Source of the DNA: Pontibacter pudoricolor
Lineage (GTDB): Bacteria; Bacteroidota; Bacteroidia; Cytophagales; Hymenobacteraceae
Reading direction: 5' to 3'
Length of the DNA: 64,000 bases
Assembly (NCBI RefSeq): GCF_010092985.1
Contig: NZ_CP048106.1
Span: 3,100,001 to 3,164,000, forward strand
A program made the position numbers and the translations under genes. This document shows positions 45,213 through 54,947 of the stretch, piece by piece. The notes beneath the pieces were generated by a model. The model was not told the origin of the DNA and did not search any database. It worked only from the letters and a program-made list of their open reading frames with translations. How positions within the stretch are numbered: position 1 is the stretch's first letter; each line of letters opens with the position of its first letter.

Positions 45213-46469
45213 TTAATTACCTCTTGGCGGTCGGCCGCCACTTTTACTGCCGGAACTACTTCCACTGCTGCTTCCGGAACTGCCACTGCTGCGTGCAGGT
45301 GCCGGCTCTGACCTGCGTACCTCTCGCTGCTCGTAAGAACGCGTTGTTTCACGTGGACGGGTAGTTTCGGTGCGTTGAATTACAGCTGGTCGTGCTTCGG
45401 TGTTGCGCTGCTGCTGGCGGTACTCACGGCGCGGAGTTTCGCGGGTAGTGCGCTGCTCCGGCTGGCGTGTTGCTGGTTTAGTCTGGCGCGTGCGCGGTTC
45501 TACCTCGCGGGTTGCAGGCTGCGCTTCATCATTAAACTGTTGTTGCCTTGTAGTACGTTCCTCACGTGCCGGGCGGTTTACGTCGCTGTTTCGCGGTCTT
45601 GTAGTTTCCCGGCCCGGGCGCGTAGTTATTACGTCTTTGCTTTTTTCGGTAGTCTGCGGACGAGTACGCTCTGTTGTTCTGGCCGGACGCCCCTGACCTG
45701 CGCGCTGCTCCCTGCTTTCTGTTAATGTACCTCTTTCTGTTCTGCCTTCACGCTGTGTGTCTCGTGTTACTACACCACCACGTTCGCCACGCGGGCCATA
45801 CTGCACTTTGCGCGGGTTGTTGTAACCAGGGTAATCATACACATACTGGTGGCCATAGTAGCCTCCGTAATAGTTGTTGTAATATGGGTTCCAGGAGTTG
45901 TAGTACCGGCCGTAGCCATAATAAGGGTTGTACCGGCCATAGTAGCCACCACCCCAGCCATAATGATAGCTTATTGATATAGATACACCATTTCTCCAGT
46001 AAGGTCTGTAAGCAAAAGGATCGTAGAAGAATGGATCATAATAGAATGGGTCGTAGAACGGATCTGCGTAACGATGGCGGTAGGATCTGTTATAACTATA
46101 GCTGTCGTAGTAGCTCGGATAAGGATCGTAAGCCCAGGAAGGATCTACAAATGAATAGCTTGGGCGATACCAGTTATCGCGCTGATCATATTCACGGCCA
46201 TCGTAATATTCGTCTCCATAATAGTTATCGGTAGCAGCACTGCTTTTTTCAGAATATTCGGGGTTTGTTACACCTTCTTCAGTGCCTGCCTCGGTTTGCT
46301 GCTCTGCGTCTGCATACGTTTGCTGGGCTGGCTGTACGTATTCGGTTCTGTCGGCAGTGCTATAGTACATATCATCGTACTCCGTAGACTGCATAGCGTT
46401 AGGGCTGCTGCAACCAACTGCAAACAGAGCAAGCGCCGGGGCTATCGTTAAGATTGTAAACTTTTTCAT
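45213..46469 (-). CDS. Tyr/Pro-rich and Arg/Thr-rich lipoprotein of unknown function
   Basis: The chosen start gives 418 residues with a lipoprotein signal (MKKFTILTIAPALALFAVGC). Residues about 95-230 are very rich in Tyr, Pro, Asp and Gly (YDPFYYDPFFYDPFAYRPYW and YGRYNPYYGYGRYYN). Residues about 240-410 are an Arg/Thr/Glu/Gln-rich, probably disordered tail ending in Ser/Gly and RPPRGN. The composition resembles matrix or adhesive proteins, but there is no domain that I can name. The gene lies 22 bases from the FadL-like gene, so they may share a transcript. Confidence 0.8.
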   Translation of the reverse strand: MKKFTILTIAPALALFAVGCSSPNAMQSTEYDDMYYSTADRTEYVQPAQQTYADAEQQTEAGTEEGVTNPEYSEKSSAATDNYYGDEYYDGREYDQRDNWYRPSYSFVDPSWAYDPYPSYYDSYSYNRSYRHRYADPFYDPFYYDPFFYDPFAYRPYWRNGVSISISYHYGWGGGYYGRYNPYYGYGRYYNSWNPYYNNYYGGYYGHQYVYDYPGYNNPRKVQYGPRGERGGVVTRDTQREGRTERGTLTESREQRAGQGRPARTTERTRPQTTEKSKDVITTRPGRETTRPRNSDVNRPAREERTTRQQQFNDEAQPATREVEPRTRQTKPATRQPEQRTTRETPRREYRQQQRNTEARPAVIQRTETTRPRETTRSYEQREVRRSEPAPARSSGSSGSSSGSSSGSKSGGRPPRGN

Positions 46470-46653
46470 GACCTGCTGATGTAAAACTCCTTCTATATCA
46501 AAGATATAAACACAATGGCGCAAAACCTTATCAATAGTATAATATATTAACGTAATTTTGAGCTGTATTGATGTCTAAATTGTTATCGAAACTGTAGCAA
46601 TTATTATTCCAAAAGCATCTACAATTAAGAATATACTATAAATTATTTTAAAA

Positions 46654-48132
46654 ATGAGCAAAGGGCTACCAAAAAGAAGCGAAGATTACTCCTTATGGTA
46701 TAACGAACTGGTGAAAAAAGCAGGGCTTGCCGAGAACTCCGCTGTGCGTGGTTGTATGGTTATAAAGCCTTACGGTTATGCTATCTGGGAGAAAATGCAG
46801 CGTCAGCTGGACGATATGTTTAAGGCTACCGGCCACCAGAATGCATACTTCCCGCTGTTTGTGCCCAAAAGCTTGTTCGAGGCCGAAGAGCAGAACGCCG
46901 AAGGCTTTGCAAAAGAGTGTGCTGTAGTTACCCATTACCGCCTGCAGAACGACCCTGATAAACCAGGCAAACTGCGCGTAGACCCAAATGCTAAACTCGA
47001 AGAAGAACTAATTGTTCGACCAACTTCAGAAGCTGTTATCTGGAACACCTATAAAGGCTGGATACAAAGCTACCGCGACCTGCCGCTGCTTATAAACCAG
47101 TGGGCTAACGTGGTGCGTTGGGAAATGCGTACACGTTTGTTTTTGAGAACTGCTGAGTTCTTATGGCAGGAAGGCCACACCGCTCACGCTACTGCCGAAG
47201 AAGCCATTGCCGAAACAGAGCAGATGCTGGAAGTATATGCTACGTTTGCCGAGCAGTATATTGCCCTTCCGGTTATAAGAGGTATAAAAACACCGAACGA
47301 GCGCTTTGCCGGTGCCCTTGAAACATATTGTATAGAAGGTATGATGCAGGATGGTAAGGCCTTACAGGCTGGTACATCGCACTTCCTGGGCCAGAACTTT
47401 GCCAAAGCATTTGATGTGAAGTTTGCGACCAAAGACGGTGGGCTGGAATACGTTTGGGGAACATCGTGGGGCGTAAGTACCCGTTTGATGGGCGCGCTGG
47501 TAATGGCTCACTCTGATGACGAAGGGTTAGTATTACCTCCAAAGCTGGCTCCGATCCAGGTTGTTATCGTTCCGATCTATAAAGGTGAAGAGCAGCTTGC
47601 CCAGATCAGCGAAAAAGTGTTAAAGCTTAAGAAAGAACTGGAAGCGAAAGGCATCAGCGTGAAATTTGACGATCGTGATAACGAGCGCCCGGGCTTTAAA
47701 TTTGCCGAATGGGAACTGAAAGGTGTACCGGTTCGCCTTGCTATAGGAGCGCGCGACCTGGAAAATGGCACAGCCGAAGTTGTTCGCCGCGACACCAAAG
47801 AGAAAAGCTCTCAACAATTCGACGGCCTGGCTACTTACATCCCTGCTTTACTTGACGAGATACAGGAGAGCATTTATAACAAAGCCCTGAACTATAGAGA
47901 AGAGCATACGACCAAAGTAGACAGCTACGAAGAGTTTAAAGAAGTGCTGGAAACGAAAGGCGGATTTGTGTTAGCCCACTGGGATGGCACTCCGGAAACG
48001 GAAGAACGCATTAAAGAAGAAACCAAAGCAACTATACGCTGCATTGCCCTTAATACGCCTGATGAAGATGGTGTTGATATGGTAACCGGCAAACCAAGCA
48101 AGCGTCGTGTATATTTTGCTAAAGCTTATTAA
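46654..48132 (+). CDS. proS: Prolyl-tRNA synthetase (type 3 ProS)
   Basis: This 492-residue class IIa synthetase charges tRNA-Pro. It lacks the INS editing domain and has the archaeal/eukaryotic-type layout. Motif 2 is [37 protein letters not shown], and motif 3 contains [28 protein letters not shown]. The anticodon-binding domain starts near residue 300, and the C-terminal zinc-binding-type extension ends KAY. Length fits type 3. A strong terminator follows. Confidence 0.97.
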   Translation: MSKGLPKRSEDYSLWYNELVKKAGLAENSAVRGCMVIKPYGYAIWEKMQRQLDDMFKATGHQNAYFPLFVPKSLFEAEEQNAEGFAKECAVVTHYRLQNDPDKPGKLRVDPNAKLEEELIVRPTSEAVIWNTYKGWIQSYRDLPLLINQWANVVRWEMRTRLFLRTAEFLWQEGHTAHATAEEAIAETEQMLEVYATFAEQYIALPVIRGIKTPNERFAGALETYCIEGMMQDGKALQAGTSHFLGQNFAKAFDVKFATKDGGLEYVWGTSWGVSTRLMGALVMAHSDDEGLVLPPKLAPIQVVIVPIYKGEEQLAQISEKVLKLKKELEAKGISVKFDDRDNERPGFKFAEWELKGVPVRLAIGARDLENGTAEVVRRDTKEKSSQQFDGLATYIPALLDEIQESIYNKALNYREEHTTKVDSYEEFKEVLETKGGFVLAHWDGTPETEERIKEETKATIRCIALNTPDEDGVDMVTGKPSKRRVYFAKAY

Positions 48133-48176
48133 TTGCTGATTCTAATCGCTGATTGTTGAATCAGCAAACTATAGCT

Positions 48177-48211
48177 AAAGCCCCGCTTCTGTTAAAGGAG
48201 CGGGGCTTTTT
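48177..48211 (+). terminator. Rho-independent terminator of proS
   Basis: AAAGCCCCGCT and AGCGGGGCTTT form an 11-bp stem with an 11-base loop, followed by TTTTTT. Confidence 0.9.
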
Positions 48212-48212
48212 T

Positions 48213-48680
48213 GTCTGAATCAGGATTTTCAGGATTAAAGGATTTTCAGGATTTAGACTTGGCAGTTTGCGTAGCTCATGCCAGTGCCCAGGCTTGCTCT
48301 ATAGTTGCCGTTATCCAAACACCCCTGGCCCCTCAGAGCTACGCTCGCTACCTTCGAACTCTCGTTCCTGGTAGTCCAAAGCGGGAAGCTTTTTCTGCCT
48401 TTACCAATTTTCAAACTATAATTCTATAGTTATAGCCTTCCCCACGGACAGGTCGCGACCTGTCCCTACAGAATAGGATTGTAGAGACGCAATACTTTGC
48501 GTCTTGTTTCAGGGTTTAAAGACGTAACTATAAAACTAAAGCTTTCGACTATAGAACTATAGCATAGACACTGGCAGGAGCTGCGCACGCTGCCAGGTCT
48601 GGCAACTATAGAACAAAAAATCTTCACACTACACTGCCTCTCTTCGACTCGCGTCTCAGTAATGGTCGAAAAGACAAAAG
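48213..48680. repeat. Intergenic repeat block D
   Basis: Modules shared with blocks A-C are present without the core. They are AAAGGATTTTCAGGATTTAG, the palindrome GGACAGGTCGCGACCTGTCC (about 48447), the GACGCAATACTTTGCGTC palindrome (48486-48503), a GCACGCTGCCAGGTCTGG unit also seen near 22.93 kb, and an ACTCGCGTCTCAGTAATGG unit seen inverted near 16.7 kb. Six CTATAG sites lie here or just before. The last ~100 bases before the next gene hold nothing recognisable except a possible promoter. Confidence 0.75.
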
Positions 48681-48780
48681 GAAAGTAAACGATGCAACCC
48701 TGATACTATCCCATAATCAACCTACAATAATTCGCAGTTTGATCTAAAAATCACTATATTTACCTAACAAGCCACCTCCT

Positions 48781-49254
48781 ATGCTACTAGACTGGGTAAC
48801 TGTAATCTTACTTATCGCAATCGGGCTGCTCCTGATCATTGTGGAACTGGTGTTTATTCCGGGCACTACTCTTATTGGTATTCTTGGTTTTGTACTGGCA
48901 GGCATCGGCATCTGGATCGGTTATGCAGCTTTAGGTACAACTACAGGTCATCTCATACTCGGGTCATCTGTGCTCATAGCGGGTGTGGCATTTTTTTATA
49001 GTTTCCGGACAGATGCCTGGTCCAGGTTTGCGCTGAACGACCAGAACAAAGGCAGGGTAAATGACGAACATCCGCATACGCTGCAAATAGGCGAAACCGG
49101 CGTAACGGTATCGGCTTTGCGCCCCCAGGGAACAGGCCTTTTTAATGATCAGCAACATGAGGTGCAAACCAAAGGCGAGTTCTTAGCGCCCAATACTCAA
49201 ATCCGCATTATCAGTCTTAATCATAATAAAATAACAGTAGAAGAAGTTAGCTAA
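48781..49254 (+). CDS. NfeD-like short membrane protein
   Basis: This 157-residue protein has three or four hydrophobic helices (about residues 5-80, including [24 protein letters not shown]). A C-terminal OB-fold of NfeD type follows ([33 protein letters not shown]). The protease part found in long NfeD proteins is missing, so this is the short form. It lies 10 bases upstream of floA and is presumably cotranscribed. NfeD and flotillin pairs are thought to organise membrane microdomains. Confidence 0.9.
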   Translation: MLLDWVTVILLIAIGLLLIIVELVFIPGTTLIGILGFVLAGIGIWIGYAALGTTTGHLILGSSVLIAGVAFFYSFRTDAWSRFALNDQNKGRVNDEHPHTLQIGETGVTVSALRPQGTGLFNDQQHEVQTKGEFLAPNTQIRIISLNHNKITVEEVS

Positions 49255-49264
49255 CCCTTTACAA

Positions 49265-50257
49265 ATGGAAAACCTATCCGTAATTTTTTTAATAGCAGGC
49301 GGTATTATACTACTCCTGATCTTTTTATACTTTTTCCCGATTAGCCTCTGGATAACCGCATTATTCTCTGGTGTCAGGATTAGTTTACTGGAGCTAGTGT
49401 TTATGCGCATCCGTAAAGTGCCGCCAAGCCTGATCGTAAACTCGATGATCAACTCGAGCAAAGCAGGCATTAACCTTACAAGCACCGAACTCGAAACCCA
49501 TTACCTGGCCGGCGGTAATGTACCTACTGTTATTAAAGCCCTTATTTCTGCAGATAAAGCCAATATTCCGTTATCGTTTAAACAGGCAACTGCTATAGAC
49601 CTGGCAGGCCGTAACGTGTTTGAGGCAGTAACAACATCGGTAAACCCTAAAGTGATCAATACGCCTAACGTAGCGGCTGTTGCACAGGACGGCATCCAGC
49701 TTGTTGCCAAGGCTCGTGTTACGGTTCGGGCCAACATTATGCGACTGGTAGGTGGCGCCGGCGAAGAAACAATACTTGCCCGTGTTGGAGAAGGTATCGT
49801 TACCTCTATCGGCTCGTCAATATCTCATAAAAGCGTACTCGAAAACCCTGACATGATCTCGAAACTTGTACTGCAGAAAGGCCTGGATGCCGGAACTGCT
49901 TATGAGATTCTCTCAATTGATATTGCAGACATTGATGTAGGCGAAAACATTGGCGCCAAACTACAGATAGACCAGGCTAACGCAGATTTAAAAGTAGCCG
50001 AAGCGAAAGCCGAAGAACGCCGCGCCATGGCGATTGCCGTTGAGCAGGAAATGAAGGCCAAAGCACAGGAAGCCCGCGCGTCGGTTATTGCCGCCGAAGT
50101 AGAGATACCGCAGGCCATCGCAGCTGCTTTCCGTAGCGGTAACCTGGGTATTATGGACTACTATAAAATGCAGAATATACAGTCCGACACAGACATGCGC
50201 AATTCTATCGCCAGCCCAGACCAAACCACTGGTGGATCAAATAAGCCAAAAGATTAA
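49265..50257 (+). CDS. floA: Flotillin-like protein FloA
   Basis: This 330-residue protein has an N-terminal hydrophobic hairpin (about residues 7-45). An SPFH/PHB domain follows at about 55-210, with [43 protein letters not shown] and a [13 protein letters not shown]-like turn. An Ala/Glu-rich coiled coil lies at about 230-300 ([21 protein letters not shown]). FloA organises functional membrane microdomains. The length is typical. It sits in an operon with the short nfeD gene. Confidence 0.95.
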   Translation: MENLSVIFLIAGGIILLLIFLYFFPISLWITALFSGVRISLLELVFMRIRKVPPSLIVNSMINSSKAGINLTSTELETHYLAGGNVPTVIKALISADKANIPLSFKQATAIDLAGRNVFEAVTTSVNPKVINTPNVAAVAQDGIQLVAKARVTVRANIMRLVGGAGEETILARVGEGIVTSIGSSISHKSVLENPDMISKLVLQKGLDAGTAYEILSIDIADIDVGENIGAKLQIDQANADLKVAEAKAEERRAMAIAVEQEMKAKAQEARASVIAAEVEIPQAIAAAFRSGNLGIMDYYKMQNIQSDTDMRNSIASPDQTTGGSNKPKD

Positions 50258-50280
50258 TTTATAGGCAACTATGAATCAGT

Positions 50281-50316
50281 AAAAAGCCGGAACAGCAATA
50301 TGTTCCGGCTTTTTTG
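50281..50316 (+). terminator. Rho-independent terminator of nfeD-floA
   Basis: AAAAGCCGGAACA and TGTTCCGGCTTTT form a 13-bp stem with a short loop and a T-run. Confidence 0.9.
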
Positions 50317-50324
50317 TTTTACCT

Positions 50325-51115
50325 CAAACCAGCCTTCCCCTTTAAAAGAGGGCCATTGCTCCCAAACAGGAGAGTTTTTTTTATAAGCTATAGTTTAGAT
50401 TATAGTTTTATAGTTCTTTATGCTGGCGCGAGCCTCCCCGCTCGTGACGTGGAATAGTGTTGAGTTTGTAACTCAACAAGCCCGGCAGGAATAGTCTGAA
50501 CCGGGATTAAGTGAGATTTAAGGGATTGCTGGGATTAAGATTATCGCTATAGTTGGAGTTATAGTTTTATAGTTGCCGTTTTAACCCACCCCTGCCCCTC
50601 CCAAGAGGGGAATTTCTGCTATAGTTGGCATTTACAGTTCTATAGCTACTGTTTGTCATCCCCTTCGCCCTTCAAAGGGGGACTTTCTGCTACTGCTTTT
50701 CAATCTGTCATTTCGTCGAAAGGAGAAATCTGAGTTTTCTATAGTTACTTATCATGAGAAGGACAGGTTTACCTGTCCCTACTAAACTTTGGCCACGGTA
50801 AAACGATGCAACTATAGCTTATCACTCAACTATAGTTTAACTATCGAGCTGATCGCAGTCTTTGGGTTGAGCGCCTTGTAGATTTCCGGTCCCGTAAGGC
50901 ATTGCGAGGAACGAGCAAAGGAAATGTACACCGCGCGATGCCCAAAGACGGGGCCTCCCGGCCGTGAGGGCACCAAAGCTAGATTGAAACTGTAGGCAAG
51001 TAGAGCTCCCAGGATTAGAAGTAACTATAGAAGGATAGCTTGATTCGGATTATACAGGCTAGAACTATAGAACTTAGATTTCTCACTATGTTCGAAATGA
51101 CAAAAGAGAAACTAT
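50325..51115. repeat. Composite intergenic repeat C
   Basis: A gene-free block with modules in the same order as block B: a CCTTCCCCTTTAAAAGAGGG unit, an ACCGGGATTAAGTGAGATTT unit, CCCCTCCCAAGAGGGG, a GTCATCCCCTTCGCCCTTC unit, CTGTCATTTCGTCG...GAGAAATCTG, GGACAGG(TTTA)CCTGTCC (the central palindrome has changed), the core repeat, and a TTAGATTTCTCACTATG unit. Ten CTATAG sites lie between modules. There is no transposase, no duplication of flanks that I can see, and no plausible gene. Confidence 0.82.
50841..50979 (-). repeat. Core repeat, copy C (internal deletion)
   Basis: It begins CTATCGAGCTGATCGCAGTC and ends GGCCGTGAGGGCACCAAAG. The centre (GTAGATTTCCGG...GAGCAAAGGAAATG) matches copy A. 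About 20 bases containing TTATCGAGGGCCCCTACC, present in copies A and B, are missing between GATGCCC and AAGACGGGG. Confidence 0.82.
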
Positions 51116-51132
51116 AGAACCGACTACAAAAA

Positions 51133-51167
51133 GAGAAGGCCGATACTGATTACAGTACCGGCCTTCT
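51133..51167. terminator. Bidirectional-type terminator downstream of the 279-residue lipoprotein
   Basis: AGAAGGCCG(A)TACTG and CAGTA(C)CGGCCTTCT form the stem, with a CTATAG site just before it. Confidence 0.8.
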
Positions 51168-51190
51168 TCTTTATCAGAAATCTTAACTTC

Positions 51191-52030
51191 TTAACTTTCC
51201 TTCAGCGTAATCTTACGCTCTACGGTATTGTACGGACCAGGCAGTACATTGCCATTGTTGTCCAGCAGCTCCAGTTTTATAGTTGTCTCGCCCATTGGCA
51301 GACCTTCTATAAGGTATGGCAGCCAACGGTCCAGCATAAACTCAGTACCATTTATAGTTGCACGTACCTTGTTACCAGTCGGCGATAAATCAGTGTTCAC
51401 CAGGTAAAAATCCAGCATGATCTTTTCGGTATCCTTGCCTACGTACTCCCCTTTCGGACGACTGTAGAACATATGCGGCGCTTTCAGATCAAAGTTCATA
51501 CGCTCAGCTGGCTTACCGGCTGTAACCATACGCAGGTCATACGCCCCTTTGTGCTTTAAGCTCTCGTGGTAAGAACGTGAAAGGAACGACAGGATCACGT
51601 GGTCGCCTTCCTTCAGGTCTTTTGTAAACGTAGTTTCGTAATGTGCCGTATATGGTTCATTATCAACTATGTTATGAATATGCTGGCCCTGCTGTGAATT
51701 GGCCATATGCTCTGCGTTAGAGTGCGGCGTCATGCGGGTAAGCTGGTAGTTCGACAGGCTGTAGTTAAATTCTACAGGACCAGGCTCCACAAGGCCACCT
51801 GCCGGTGGTGTGTTCAGGCGCAGCGCCGATTCCGGATATTGCTGCGAGTCGTCGAACGCGTAAACGCGCAGGCCGTTCTTGCTCATAATTGCTCCGGAAG
51901 GAGTTGGCCCGGTGTTAGTTGTGGTAACTACAGGCGTCTGGTTCTCAGCATCCTGCGTCTGTCGTGCGGTATCGCACGCTGTAACACCCAGCAACAGGGC
52001 AGCTGCCAGGCCAAGGTAGGTTTTTTTCAT
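51191..52030 (-). CDS. Lipoprotein of unknown function
   Basis: This 279-residue protein has a lipoprotein signal (MKKTYLGLAAALLLGVTAC) and a disordered Thr/Gln/Pro stretch to about residue 45. The rest is beta-rich, with phrases such as AIMSKNGLRVYAFDDS, EGDHVILSFLSRSYHESLKHKGA and LDFYLVNTDLSPTGNKVRATINGTEF. I recognise no domain that assigns a function. It is probably anchored in the outer or inner membrane facing the periplasm. It is divergent from the 2OG-oxygenase gene. Confidence 0.78.
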   Translation of the reverse strand: MKKTYLGLAAALLLGVTACDTARQTQDAENQTPVVTTTNTGPTPSGAIMSKNGLRVYAFDDSQQYPESALRLNTPPAGGLVEPGPVEFNYSLSNYQLTRMTPHSNAEHMANSQQGQHIHNIVDNEPYTAHYETTFTKDLKEGDHVILSFLSRSYHESLKHKGAYDLRMVTAGKPAERMNFDLKAPHMFYSRPKGEYVGKDTEKIMLDFYLVNTDLSPTGNKVRATINGTEFMLDRWLPYLIEGLPMGETTIKLELLDNNGNVLPGPYNTVERKITLKES

Positions 52031-52132
52031 CTGTAAGAGATTAGGTTAGCAATTGAGCTAAGTTAGTGAATTTATTTTTTTCGTATATTGCGAACTACGT
52101 GAACAACACAAAAAAGTATACAGCAAAATAAT

Positions 52133-53116
52133 ATGAGTGAAATTTTGTTCGACGAAATTCCGTCTCTGGACTTAGCGGATTTTACGTCAGGTGACGCTGA
52201 AAGAAGGGCTCGATTTGTGAAGAAATTGGGTGATGCGTATCAAAATATAGGATTTATTGCCCTCCGTAACCATGGCCTGAGCGATGAGCTGACTGAAAGG
52301 CTGTATGCTGCTACTAAAAAGTTTTTTGCTTTGCCTGATGAAGAAAAGCAGAAATATGAAATACCAGGATTAGCCGGGCAGCGTGGCTATGTGGGTAAGT
52401 TCAAAGAAAAAGCAAAAGGCTTTAACACCGGCGACTTAAAAGAGTTTTATCATATTGGCCAGGAGTTGAGCGATATTCCGGACAACGACCCGATCAAAGA
52501 AGAATATCCTGAAAACGTTTTCCCGACGGAAGTACCCGAGTTTAAAGAAGTAACGCTTGAGGCTTACCGTAAACTGGAAACTGCCGGTAAAGAGGTGCTG
52601 CGTGCCATTGCCATTCACCTGGGCCTGGAAGAAAACTACTTTGACGAGAAGGTGAAATTCGGCAACAGCATTCTGCGCCCGATCCATTACTTCCCTATCG
52701 AGGACCCGGACAGCGTACCAGCGGATGCCGTACGTGCTGCCGAGCATGGCGACATTAACCTGATCACGTTGCTGATGGGTGCCAGTGCTGATGGTTTGCA
52801 GGTACTACGCCGCGATGGCCAGTGGATACCGATAACAGCCCTGCCAGAGCAGGTAATTGTGAACGTAGGTGATATGTTAGCGCGTCTGACCAACAACAAG
52901 CTGAAGTCTACCATACACCGTGTAGTTAACCCGCCGCGCGAGCTGATGCACACTTCACGCTTCTCTATTCCGTTCTTTATGCACCCACGTTCCGAAATGG
53001 ACCTTACCTGCCTGGAAAGCTGTATAGATGAGCAGAACCCGAAGGCGTACCCGGATGCCACAGCAGGCGAATACCTGACCGAGCGCCTGATAGAACTTGG
53101 CCTTAAGAAAGCTTAG
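52133..53116 (+). CDS. 2-oxoglutarate/Fe(II) oxygenase, isopenicillin N synthase-like family
   Basis: This 327-residue protein has the N-terminal DIOX_N part (PSLDLADFTSGD, GFIALRNHGLSD) and a C-terminal 2OG-FeII domain. Iron ligands are visible as H-x-D in AEHGDINLITLL and a distal His in KSTIHRVVNPP, with the 2-oxoglutarate Arg in RFSIPFF. Members hydroxylate or desaturate small molecules, and the substrate here is unknown. A terminator follows. Confidence 0.88.
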   Translation: MSEILFDEIPSLDLADFTSGDAERRARFVKKLGDAYQNIGFIALRNHGLSDELTERLYAATKKFFALPDEEKQKYEIPGLAGQRGYVGKFKEKAKGFNTGDLKEFYHIGQELSDIPDNDPIKEEYPENVFPTEVPEFKEVTLEAYRKLETAGKEVLRAIAIHLGLEENYFDEKVKFGNSILRPIHYFPIEDPDSVPADAVRAAEHGDINLITLLMGASADGLQVLRRDGQWIPITALPEQVIVNVGDMLARLTNNKLKSTIHRVVNPPRELMHTSRFSIPFFMHPRSEMDLTCLESCIDEQNPKAYPDATAGEYLTERLIELGLKKA

Positions 53117-53138
53117 GTATTACTATTTTGAAATATTT

Positions 53139-53178
53139 AAAAGAGAGATAGTTACAAGCTGTCTCTCTTTTTTTATTT
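53139..53178 (+). terminator. Terminator of the 2OG-Fe(II) oxygenase gene
   Basis: AAGAGAGA and TCTCTCTT form the stem with a 13-base loop, followed by a run of T. Confidence 0.75.
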
Positions 53179-53187
53179 TTACCCTTT

Positions 53188-54357
53188 ATGAGCCTGCGCT
53201 ACTACATCTTCCTGAAAGACGTTTTGCTTCTTGCCCTTACTTCGTTTGGTGGGCCGCAGGCACATATCGCGTTAATGTTTAAACTGCTTGTAGAAAAACG
53301 CCGCTACCTTACCGACCAGGAACTGATAGAACTGAATGCCCTTTGCCAGATCCTGCCCGGCCCAACCTCTACCCAAACTATAACAGCCATCGGTTTCCGT
53401 ATTGGTGGCCCTAACCTGGCTTACCTGACCCTGCTCGTCTGGATAATGCCTGCTGCCACCATAATGGCACTGGCAGCCTTTGTTATTTCGTACCTGCAGG
53501 AGAATAACATTTCGCTTCATTTCCTGCGGATTATATTGCCCATGGCGGTTGGGTTTGTGGCTTATGCCGCCTGGAAGATCAGTGTAAAAGTGGTAAACAC
53601 CAAAGTGGCTATTGTGCTGATGGTGGTTTCGGCAGTGCTGTCGTATTTTTTCAGGTCGCCGTGGGTATACCCGCTGCTTTTAATTGCCGGTGGTGCCGTA
53701 ACGGCTCTGCGCTTTAAACAGCACCCGCAGGAAAAAGACAAACGCCTGCATATACAATGGGCTAACTTCTTTCTGTATGTAGGCGTGTTTATACTTGCTG
53801 CGGCGCTTGGTGGCGCCACCTCGTCGTTGCCAGTCAGGTTGTTCGAGAACTTTTACCGTAACGGCAGCATGGTTTTTGGTGGTGGACAGGTGCTGGTACC
53901 GCTTATGTATACCGAATTTGTGCAGTTTAAAGGCTACCTTACCGGCGAAGAGTTTCTGTCTGGTTACGCTATTGCGCAGGCTTTGCCGGGACCAACTTTC
54001 TCTTTCACCTCGTTTGTAGGTAACCTGGCCATGCGCGAGTACGGTATAGCAGGCCAGTTCCTGGGCTCGTTTGTTGCTACGGTAGGCATCTTTTTACCGG
54101 GCACATTCCTGATTTTCTTCGTTATCCGCTTCTGGGAAGAGCTAAAAAAGTACAGGGTGGTACGGGCATCTCTGGAAGGCATAAGTGCGGTAAGCTCTGG
54201 CATGGTAGTAGCCGCAGCCATTATGCTTTACCACCCCATCGATAACACCCTGCTTAACTTTGGTATAGTGGTAGCTACTTTCGCGTTGCTGATGTTTACG
54301 CGTATTCCGGCGCCTGTGCTTATCTTAACTGGTTTGTTGCTGGGGTTTGTTTTGTAG
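53188..54357 (+). CDS. chrA: Chromate transporter ChrA (long form)
   Basis: This 389-residue membrane protein of the CHR family has two homologous halves (about residues 1-180 and 200-389). Each begins with a FGG-containing motif: LTSFGGPQAHIALM and MVFGGGQVLVPLM. GAGTSTQTITAIGFRIGGP-like and GPTFSFTSFVGN segments follow. The family expels chromate, probably in exchange for a cation or by proton motive force. It starts 10 bases after the preceding terminator. Chromate resistance itself is not shown by sequence alone. Confidence 0.9.
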   Translation: MSLRYYIFLKDVLLLALTSFGGPQAHIALMFKLLVEKRRYLTDQELIELNALCQILPGPTSTQTITAIGFRIGGPNLAYLTLLVWIMPAATIMALAAFVISYLQENNISLHFLRIILPMAVGFVAYAAWKISVKVVNTKVAIVLMVVSAVLSYFFRSPWVYPLLLIAGGAVTALRFKQHPQEKDKRLHIQWANFFLYVGVFILAAALGGATSSLPVRLFENFYRNGSMVFGGGQVLVPLMYTEFVQFKGYLTGEEFLSGYAIAQALPGPTFSFTSFVGNLAMREYGIAGQFLGSFVATVGIFLPGTFLIFFVIRFWEELKKYRVVRASLEGISAVSSGMVVAAAIMLYHPIDNTLLNFGIVVATFALLMFTRIPAPVLILTGLLLGFVL

Positions 54358-54515
54358 AGATCAACTCTGACAGTCACCTCCTATATGTGCTGGGCATTCG
54401 TCCTTCCCAGTACTTCAACTAAATACTGCTCTTTAGATAAAAGTTAACTAAAGCATTTGCGTGCTTTTATATTGTACATAATAAATATATATTTATACCT
54501 ATAAAATATGTGTTT

Positions 54516-54935
54516 ATGAAAAAGCTCTTAATTAGCCTTCAGATTATCGGTTTTATTCTGTTCCTTTCAACTGATGTTTGTGCACAAGGCAAAAAGAAAT
54601 TTACAGGTATAATCTCTAATGGTATGAAAGGTGATAAAATCTCTTTTATACTTTCTGCTGATGGCAAATGGGTAGAAGAATTCACTTTTGATGGTTACTG
54701 GCGCTGCGATGGCAGGTTGGAGAAAACTACCATTGGACCTGAAAAACGCATCCCGGTAAAAAAAGGCAAAATCAGTGGCATTGTGGTGGACCCGGAAAAC
54801 GGTGGCTCCACTGCCTGGCGATTTGACATTCAGGGAAGTATAAACGGCAAAAAAGCGAGTGGTACTTTCAGGATGAATATTAATGCCCTTCGATGCGACT
54901 CGTATGTTTTGAAGTGGACAGCAGCTACCAAATAA
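54516..54935 (+). CDS. Small secreted protein of unknown function
   Basis: The ATG giving MKKLLISLQIIGFILFLSTDVCAQ supplies a clear signal peptide and a mature protein of about 115 residues. A GTG two codons upstream is in frame but less likely. The mature part is a small beta sandwich-like sequence with FTGIISNGMKGDKISFILSADGKWV and WRFDIQGSINGKKASGTFRM. I do not recognise the family. The strong AT-rich upstream region could hold the promoter. Confidence 0.7.
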   Translation: MKKLLISLQIIGFILFLSTDVCAQGKKKFTGIISNGMKGDKISFILSADGKWVEEFTFDGYWRCDGRLEKTTIGPEKRIPVKKGKISGIVVDPENGGSTAWRFDIQGSINGKKASGTFRMNINALRCDSYVLKWTAATK

Positions 54936-54947
54936 TACTTATAAGGT

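Noticed and set aside
45375-45725. Open frames antisense to the Arg/Thr-rich lipoprotein
   Set aside because: Compositional artefact of the low-complexity coding sequence (Cys/Arg/Leu-rich, no domain).
48133-48780. tRNA or small RNA gene
   Set aside because: Only dispersed palindromic modules and a terminator were found; no cloverleaf or conserved T-loop word (GTTCGAATC with matching stem) is seen.
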